NCBI RefSeq assembly: GCF_014174475.1
Contig: NZ_JACJUD010000007.1
Span: 1-64,000 of the forward strand
Length of the DNA stretch: 64,000 nt
Direction of reading: 5' to 3'
Source: Aquipseudomonas ullengensis
GTDB taxonomy: Bacteria > Pseudomonadota > Gammaproteobacteria > Pseudomonadales > Pseudomonadaceae
Under the pieces are notes generated by a model. The model saw nothing but the letters and a program-made list of their open reading frames with translations. It had not been told where the DNA came from and searched no databases. The translations under genes were made by a program, and so were the position numbers. Shown piece by piece: positions 58,570-64,000 of this stretch; the first letter of the stretch is position 1, and the number at the start of each line of letters is the position of its first letter.

Positions 58570-61500
58570 CCCTGTCCGACATCTGCATCCGTCGCCCGGT
58601 CTTCGCCACCGTTCTATCGCTGATCATCGTTCTGCTCGGCCTGCTGGCCTATCAGCGCCTGGCGGTGCGCGAATACCCGAACATCGACGTGCCGATCGTC
58701 ACGGTCAACGTCATCTACCCCGGCGCCAGCCCTGAAATCATGGAGTCGCAGGTAGCGCAGCCGATCGAGGACGTGCTCTCCGGAATTGAAGGCCTGGATT
58801 TCGTCAGCTCCATCAGCCGTTCGGAAAACACCCAGATCACCGCGCAGTTCCGCCTCGGCAGCAACTCCGATGAAGCGGCCAACGACGTGCGCGACCGTCT
58901 CGGCCGGGTGCGCAGCCTGCTGCCGGAAGAAATCGACGAACCCATGGTGCAGAAGGTCGAGGCCGATGCGCAGCCGGTGATCTGGCTGGCGTTCCACAGC
59001 GAGCGCTACTCGGCGATGGCAATCACCGATCTGCTGGAGCGCGTGGTGCAGGATCGCCTGCAGACCATTCCCGGCGTCTCGGAAGTGCAGATCCGCGGTG
59101 CGCGCACCTATGCCATGCGCATCTGGCTCGATCCGGAGAAACTGGCTGCCTACGACCTCACCGTACTGGACGTGGAAGACGCCCTGCGCCGGCAGAACGT
59201 GGAAATTCCCGCCGGGCGCATCGAGTCGGTACAGCGCGAGTTTTCCGTGCTGTCGGAAACCGACCTGAAGACCCCGGAAGAATTCGACAACCTGATCCTC
59301 GACGACTCGCGAGGCTACCTGCTGCGCCTGTCCGACATCGGCCACGCCGAAATCGGTGCCGCCGACGAGCGTTCGCTGGTGCGCTTCAACGGTCGCTCGG
59401 CGGTGGCGCTGGGCCTGGTCAAGCAGGCCACGGCCAACCCGCTGGAAATCTCCGATGGCCTGCAGGAGGCCATGCCGGCACTGCGCGAGCTGTTGCCCGA
59501 AGGCATGGAAATGTCGATCGCCAACGACAACTCACAGTTCATCCGCGAGTCGATCCACAACGTCTACGCCACCATCTGGGAGGCGGTGGCGCTGGTGGTG
59601 CTGATCATCTTCCTGTTCCTGCGCTCGCTGCGCGCCACCCTCATTCCTTTGGTGACCATTCCCGTTTCGCTGATCGGTGCCTTCGCGCTGATGGCGCTGA
59701 TGGGCTTCACCGTGAACACCCTGACACTGCTGGCGATGGTGTTGGCCATCGGCCTGGTGGTGGACGACGCCATCGTGGTGCTGGAAAACATCCACCGGCA
59801 TATCGAGGAAGGGTTGTCGCCGATGCAGGCGGCGTTCAAGGGCAGCCGCGAGATCGCCTTCGCGGTGATAGCCATGACCCTCACCCTGGCTGCGGTGTAT
59901 GCGCCGATCGGCTTCATGCAAGGCACCAGTGGCAAGCTGTTCACCGAGTTCGCCTGGACCCTGGCCGGCGCCGTGCTGGTGTCCGGTTTCGTGGCGCTGA
60001 CCCTGTCGCCGATGATGTGCGGGCACTTGCTCAAGGCCCATGTGCCAGAGCAGAAGCATGGGCGCTTCTACAACCTGATCGAAGGCTTCCTGCATCACCT
60101 GACCTACAGCTACCGGCATGGCCTGGAGCGGGTACTGCGCGCCTGGTGGCTGGTGCTGCTGGGGCTGGTTGGCATCCTGCTGCTGTGCGCCTGGCTGTTC
60201 AGCGGCCTGCGCAGCGAACTGGCGCCGACCGAGGACACCGGCACCATCGTCGGCTCGATCAACGGCCCCGATGGCGCCACCCTGGGTTACACCAGCCGCT
60301 ACGCGAAACAGGTGGAGGAGGCCTACAAGAGCATTCCGGAAACCAACCGCTACATGGTGATTGCCGGCTTCCCCACCGTGGCCCAAGGGCTGTCGTTCAT
60401 GAAGCTGGAAGACTGGAGCAAGCGTTCGCGCAGCCAGTTCGAGATCCGCGACGAGCTGCTGCCCAAGCTGCAGGCCATCCCTGGCGTACGCGCCTTTCCG
60501 ATCAACCGCCCGCCGCTGGGGCAGAGCGCGCGCAACCAGCCGGTCAACTTCGTCATCCGTTCCTCGCTGGAGTACGCCGAGCTGCAGCAATACGTCGACA
60601 AGCTGTTGGCCGAAGTGCGCGACTATCCGGGGCTGGAAAGCCTGGATACCGATCTCAAGCTGAATACTCCGCAACTCAAGGTCACGGTCAACCGCGAGCA
60701 GGCAGTGGCGGTGGGCACCGATGTGGCGACTATCGGTCGCAGCATGGAAAGCCTGTTCGGCAGCCGCCAGGTCACCCGCTTCAAGCAGAACGGCGAGCAG
60801 TACGATGTGCTGGTGCAACTGGCCAACGTCGACCGCAGCAACCCGGACGACCTCAACCGCGTCTATGTGCGCGGGCGCAATGACAACATGGTGCAACTGT
60901 CCAACCTGATCGAAGTGCGCGAGACCGTGGCGCCGCGCGAGCTCAACCACTTCAACCAGCTGCGCGCGGTAACCATCAGCGCCAACGTCGGCTCCGGCTA
61001 CACCCTGGGCGAGGCGCTAGAGCATCTGGAGGAAAAGGCGCAGGCGATCTTCCCGCCAGACACCCAGTTCGATTACACCGGCACCTCGCGCGACTTCAAG
61101 GACTCCAGCGGCGGCGTGGCGCTGATCTTCGCCCTGGCCCTGGTGTTCATCTTCCTGGTGCTGGCCGCGCAGTTCGAGAGTTTCTTCGACCCGCTGATCA
61201 TCCTGCTCAGCGTGCCGCTGTCGATGGCCGGTGCGTTGCTGGCGCTGAAGCTGTTCGGCGGCACCCTGAACATCTACTCGCAGGTTGGCCTGGTGACCCT
61301 GATCGGCCTGATCAGCAAGCACGGCATCCTCATCGTCGACTTCGCCAATGACCTGCTGCGCCAGGGTCGCGAGCTGCACGAGGCGGTGCTGGAAGCGGCG
61401 GTGCAGCGCCTGCGGCCGATCCTGATGACCACCGGGGCCATGGTGCTCGGCTCGCTACCCCTGGCCATCGCCAGCGGTGCTGGCGCCGAGAGCCGCCAGC

Positions 61501-61634
61501 AGATCGGCATGGTGATCGTCGGTGGCCTGCTGGTGGGGACGTTCTTCACCCTGTTCGTGGTGCCGACGCTGTACAGCCTGCTGCGCCGCTGGCGGCCGAT
61601 GGTGGTGGAGCAGGGTGAAGTGGGTTTGGCGTAG
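58566..61634 (+). CDS. RND efflux pump (HAE-1-like permease)
   Basis: A 1022-residue resistance-nodulation-division transporter with the usual twelve helices: TM1 at the N-terminus (ICIRRPVFATVLSLIIVLLG), and proton-relay Asp pair in TM4 (AIGLVVDDAIVVLENI), large periplasmic loops after TM1 and TM7, and internal duplication. Length matches the MexB/VexD group. It is coupled to the adaptor gene. No outer-membrane channel or regulator gene is adjacent, so it must borrow one, such as OprM/TolC. Substrates unknown. Confidence 0.94.
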   Translation: MTLSDICIRRPVFATVLSLIIVLLGLLAYQRLAVREYPNIDVPIVTVNVIYPGASPEIMESQVAQPIEDVLSGIEGLDFVSSISRSENTQITAQFRLGSNSDEAANDVRDRLGRVRSLLPEEIDEPMVQKVEADAQPVIWLAFHSERYSAMAITDLLERVVQDRLQTIPGVSEVQIRGARTYAMRIWLDPEKLAAYDLTVLDVEDALRRQNVEIPAGRIESVQREFSVLSETDLKTPEEFDNLILDDSRGYLLRLSDIGHAEIGAADERSLVRFNGRSAVALGLVKQATANPLEISDGLQEAMPALRELLPEGMEMSIANDNSQFIRESIHNVYATIWEAVALVVLIIFLFLRSLRATLIPLVTIPVSLIGAFALMALMGFTVNTLTLLAMVLAIGLVVDDAIVVLENIHRHIEEGLSPMQAAFKGSREIAFAVIAMTLTLAAVYAPIGFMQGTSGKLFTEFAWTLAGAVLVSGFVALTLSPMMCGHLLKAHVPEQKHGRFYNLIEGFLHHLTYSYRHGLERVLRAWWLVLLGLVGILLLCAWLFSGLRSELAPTEDTGTIVGSINGPDGATLGYTSRYAKQVEEAYKSIPETNRYMVIAGFPTVAQGLSFMKLEDWSKRSRSQFEIRDELLPKLQAIPGVRAFPINRPPLGQSARNQPVNFVIRSSLEYAELQQYVDKLLAEVRDYPGLESLDTDLKLNTPQLKVTVNREQAVAVGTDVATIGRSMESLFGSRQVTRFKQNGEQYDVLVQLANVDRSNPDDLNRVYVRGRNDNMVQLSNLIEVRETVAPRELNHFNQLRAVTISANVGSGYTLGEALEHLEEKAQAIFPPDTQFDYTGTSRDFKDSSGGVALIFALALVFIFLVLAAQFESFFDPLIILLSVPLSMAGALLALKLFGGTLNIYSQVGLVTLIGLISKHGILIVDFANDLLRQGRELHEAVLEAAVQRLRPILMTTGAMVLGSLPLAIASGAGAESRQQIGMVIVGGLLVGTFFTLFVVPTLYSLLRRWRPMVVEQGEVGLA

Positions 61635-61673
61635 GTCGTTGGCGGCCTTTTGGCAGGCAACTACCGAGCAGCG

Positions 61674-62144
61674 TTACAGACCCAGCTCCGACAGCCCCGG
61701 ATGGTCATCCGGGCGACGCCCCAGCGGCCAACGGAATTTCCGTTCGGCCTCGCTGATGGGTAGGTCGTTGATGCAGGCAAAGCGGTGGGCCATCAGGCCG
61801 TTTTCGGCGAACTCCCAGTTCTCGTTGCCGTAGGAGCGAAACCAGTTGCCGGAGTCGTCGTGCCATTCGTAGGCGTAGCGCACGGCGATGCGGTTGTCGG
61901 TGAAGGCCCACAGTTCCTTGATCAAGCGGTACTCCAGCTCCTTGCTCCATTTGCGCCGCAGAAACGCCTCGGCTTCGGCACGGCTGGTGGCGAATTCGGC
62001 GCGGTTGCGCCAGCGCGTATCCGGCGTGTAGGCCAGGGCGACTTTGCCGGCGTCGCGGCTGTTCCAGCCGTCTTCGGCCAGGCGCACTTTCAACATCGCG
62101 GTCTCGCGGGTGAAGGGTGGAACCGGTTGGCGGATTTCGGACAT
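61674..62144 (-). CDS. DUF1348 (NTF2-like) protein
   Basis: A 156-residue protein of the DUF1348 family (SnoaL/NTF2-like fold). Family marks are PPFTRETAMLKVRLAEDGWN near the N-terminus, AYTPDTRWRNRAEF and WFRSYGNENWEFAENGLMAH. Such proteins bind small organic molecules in a cone-shaped pocket; no activity is proven. It lies 90 bp after the 72-residue gene and on the same strand as the oxidoreductase at the right edge. Confidence 0.9.
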   Translation of the reverse strand: MSEIRQPVPPFTRETAMLKVRLAEDGWNSRDAGKVALAYTPDTRWRNRAEFATSRAEAEAFLRRKWSKELEYRLIKELWAFTDNRIAVRYAYEWHDDSGNWFRSYGNENWEFAENGLMAHRFACINDLPISEAERKFRWPLGRRPDDHPGLSELGL

Positions 62145-62234
62145 GACGCTTGCTCCTTTTAGCGTGGGTAGATGGGGGAGCCGCGCCTCACTGAGTGAGC
62201 AGGGCGCAGCGCCAAGGGTTGGTGGGCTGGCCTT

Positions 62235-62453
62235 TCAGTGCAGTGCGTACCACAGGCGTAGCAGGCGGCTTGGCTGCGCCTGCGTCGACGCTGCGGGGCT
62301 GCCAGGCAGTTCGGCGCCAGCCAGCCACTGTGGCAGCAGGTAGCTGGCTTCCCATTCCACGGCACCGAGCATGTACGGCGAGGCGGCATCGTTGTCGCGG
62401 GTGCCGCTGTCTTTCCAGCGCGTAATCGGCTGGCTGTATGCGTTCGTGTTCAT
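62235..62453 (-). CDS. 72-residue hypothetical protein
   Basis: A small soluble protein beginning MNTNAYSQPITRWKDSG, with Trp/Tyr-rich middle (YMLGAVEWEASYLLPQWLAG) and C-terminal RLLRLWYALH. It has a very good ribosome binding site (GAGGAGG, seven bases before ATG) and sits 15 bp after the oxidoreductase stop on the same strand, so it is probably translated. No family recognised. The tight linkage suggests that it works with the oxidoreductase or the DUF1348 protein. Confidence 0.7.
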   Translation of the reverse strand: MNTNAYSQPITRWKDSGTRDNDAASPYMLGAVEWEASYLLPQWLAGAELPGSPAASTQAQPSRLLRLWYALH

Positions 62454-62468
62454 GTCACGGCCTCCTCG

Positions 62469-64000
62469 TTAGAGATCCAGGACCAGGGGTTGGGCAGTGC
62501 CTTCGGTTTGCGCGGGGATGGCGCAGCAGATCAGCACCTTGTCGCCATCCGGCAACTGCGCCGGCGGGTTGCTGTAGTGCACGGCGCCACTGAGCAGCCT
62601 GGTAGCGCAGGTGCCGCATGAACCGCCACGGCAGCTGAACTCGGGGCTCAGGCCACGGCTCTCGGCCAGTTCCAACAGGCTGCCGGCACCGGGCTTCCAG
62701 CGTGCTTCGCTGCCCGAGGCGGAGAAGTACACCGGCACCGGCCCTTCGGCGGCGGGCGGTTGTTGCAGGGTGGGTGGCTGTGCGCTCTCCGAGCGGCGCA
62801 GCGCCGAGGGACCAAAGGCTTCGGCGTGAATGCGCTGGTCGGCGATGTTCACGCCGCGCAGGCCGTCGTACATGGCCTGGAGAAAACCGCCGGGCCCGCA
62901 CAGGTAGAAGTCGTAGTCGTCCAGCGGCAGGCGAGCTTTCACCTGGGTAAGGTCCAGGCGCCCGGCCACCTGGTAATCATGATCCAGCAGGGCGTCGGCC
63001 TCGGGATTGCTCAGGGTGCGGTGCACGTGAAGTGAGCCTGCCGAGCGCTGTTGCAGCTCGCGCAGTTCTTCCCGGAATGGCAGGTCGGCCAGGCTTCGCG
63101 CGCTCTGGAACAGATGGATCGCGCGCGCCACCTGCTGCTGAAGGTTTTGCGCCACCAGCTCCCTGGCCATGGACATCATCGGCGTGATGCCGACCCCAGC
63201 GCCGAGCAGGACCACTGGCCGAGTAGTGCTATCAGTGAGGGTGAAACTACCCACTGGCGCGCGCACCTCCAGCACGTCGCCCACCCGTACGTTGTCGTGC
63301 AGATGAAACGAGGCCTTGCCCTGGCGTTTCACGCTGATGCGGATATGCCCATCGGACGGTGCGCTGGACACGCTGTAGGTGCGTACCAGCGCTTCGTTGC
63401 CGGCGGCCAGAATACGCATCGGCAGGTGTTGGCCGGGGGCGAATGGCACCACGGCATTGTCAGCCGGTGCGAGGAAGAACGAGCGGATATCGCTGCTTTC
63501 CTGCTCTACGCGCGCCACGCGCCATTGCTGCCATTGCTTGCGCTGCTCGACGTGGCGCAGGCGCTCGTCGGTTTCGGCCCAGGTGCCGGTGGCCAGGCTG
63601 GTGGGCGCGTAGTCGCTGAACAGCCAGCGGATGTTCAACGCGGCCGGGCGCAGTACAACCTGCTCGACGTCGAAGGCCCAGAGCCGCTCGGCACCTTCAA
63701 AGGCCTTGATCAGCGGGCTGTCCAGCAGCAATTCGGTGCGCCCGCACAGTTGCAGCATGTCGCCGCTGGTGAAGTCGACAAACAGCAAGCCGGCCACCGG
63801 ATTGCTCTGCAGGTTGCCCAGGGTGTTGAAGAACAGGTTGCCGGCATAGTCGGGGATGGTTAGGCGATTGCCTTCCACCTTGATAAAACCGGCGCGGCCG
63901 CCGCGATGGGAGACATCCACGGAGCGGCTGTGGGCGTCGTGGTCGACAAAGCTGGCGATAAAGAAGGTGTCGGCGCCGCGTATCCAGGCTGTGCTGTGTT
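62469..64000 (-). CDS. PPOX / ferredoxin-reductase / [2Fe-2S] fusion oxidoreductase (partial)
   Basis: The gene runs off the right edge of the window; the frame is open to base 64000. In order: a pyridoxamine-phosphate-oxidase-like domain (DTFFIASFVDHDAHSRSVDV, then IPDYAGNLFFNTLGNL), a FAD/NADP ferredoxin-reductase module (VRTYSVSSAP for FAD, VVLLGAGVGITPMMSMARE for NADP) and a C-terminal plant-type [2Fe-2S] domain with C-x4-C-x2-C in FSCRGGSCGTCATR and a fourth Cys in VLICCA. This three-part layout occurs in a family of MOSC/PPOX-linked electron-transfer proteins. A GTG at 63920 is not the real start, because coding continues upstream. Confidence 0.9.
   Translation of the reverse strand, partial: HSTAWIRGADTFFIASFVDHDAHSRSVDVSHRGGRAGFIKVEGNRLTIPDYAGNLFFNTLGNLQSNPVAGLLFVDFTSGDMLQLCGRTELLLDSPLIKAFEGAERLWAFDVEQVVLRPAALNIRWLFSDYAPTSLATGTWAETDERLRHVEQRKQWQQWRVARVEQESSDIRSFFLAPADNAVVPFAPGQHLPMRILAAGNEALVRTYSVSSAPSDGHIRISVKRQGKASFHLHDNVRVGDVLEVRAPVGSFTLTDSTTRPVVLLGAGVGITPMMSMARELVAQNLQQQVARAIHLFQSARSLADLPFREELRELQQRSAGSLHVHRTLSNPEADALLDHDYQVAGRLDLTQVKARLPLDDYDFYLCGPGGFLQAMYDGLRGVNIADQRIHAEAFGPSALRRSESAQPPTLQQPPAAEGPVPVYFSASGSEARWKPGAGSLLELAESRGLSPEFSCRGGSCGTCATRLLSGAVHYSNPPAQLPDGDKVLICCAIPAQTEGTAQPLVLDL

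Noticed and set aside
62469..63920. GTG at 63920 as the start of the right-edge oxidoreductase
   Set aside because: The same frame continues to the window edge with typical PPOX-domain residues (DTFFIASFVDHD), so the gene is cut by the window.

Overview
The window is a high-GC gammaproteobacterial chromosome segment that reads as Pseudomonas. Evidence: the gene order htpX / hypothetical / aminotransferase / msrB / glutathione peroxidase / ospR / sagS followed by a tRNA-Glu-tRNA-Gly pair; the earP-efp pair with an EF-P carrying Arg32; a class II DAHP synthase near deaD; a REP-type repeat (GTAGGAGC core); and attC sites of the type found in chromosomal integrons of the P. stutzeri / P. alcaligenes / P. 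mendocina lineages. The species was not determined; that would need a database comparison.

Layout. (1) 1-2447: a run of mobile integron cassettes, all read leftwards, separated by five attC sites of about 76 bp. They encode small proteins of unknown role (HEPN-like, ParB-fold-like and membrane proteins) and look more AT-rich than the rest. There is no integron integrase in the window; an isolated core site and CGACAC-type repeats sit where attI would lie. (2) 2896-8508: a leftward catabolic-looking set (YcaC-type hydrolase, Tat-exported amidohydrolase, antibiotic-biosynthesis-monooxygenase-like membrane protein, secreted alpha/beta hydrolase) next to a GlxA-type AraC regulator. (3) 8690-21418: a long co-directional envelope cluster: outer-membrane barrel, MoxR ATPase, DUF58, DUF4381, BatA, BatB/C fusion, BatD, periplasmic HAD phosphatase, arylsulfatase, MFS/spermidine-synthase fusion, several with stop/start overlaps. 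(4) 21873-30183: earP-efp, two LysR regulators, a TauE exporter, a DUF1127 protein, a DUF3291 protein, a YcaQ/AlkX-type DNA glycosylase and DAHP synthase. (5) 30674-36242: a tightly overlapping leftward operon (flavin monooxygenase, BASS transporter, SDR, TauE-like exporter, N-acyl-D-amino-acid deacylase-like amidohydrolase), divergent from an AraC regulator that is itself coupled to a spermidine-synthase-like methyltransferase.

(6) 38368-54716: core genes: deaD with a long structured leader, a LigB-type dioxygenase, a periplasmic solute-binding-like protein, htpX, an alanine-type aminotransferase, a peroxide/methionine-sulfoxide defence block (msrB, gpx-ospR with a perfect operator palindrome, fRMsr), the hybrid kinase sagS, two tRNAs with a clear promoter, and a large acyl-CoA dehydrogenase. 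(7) 55027-64000: a glutathione transferase, an ABC-2 exporter pair, an RND adaptor/pump pair, a DUF1348 protein, a 72-residue protein and, running off the right edge, a PPOX-FNR-[2Fe-2S] fusion oxidoreductase.

No phage, transposase, CRISPR array or rRNA was seen. The least explained parts are the cassettes, the sulfatase-Bat cluster and the FMO-BASS-SDR-TauE-amidohydrolase operon.
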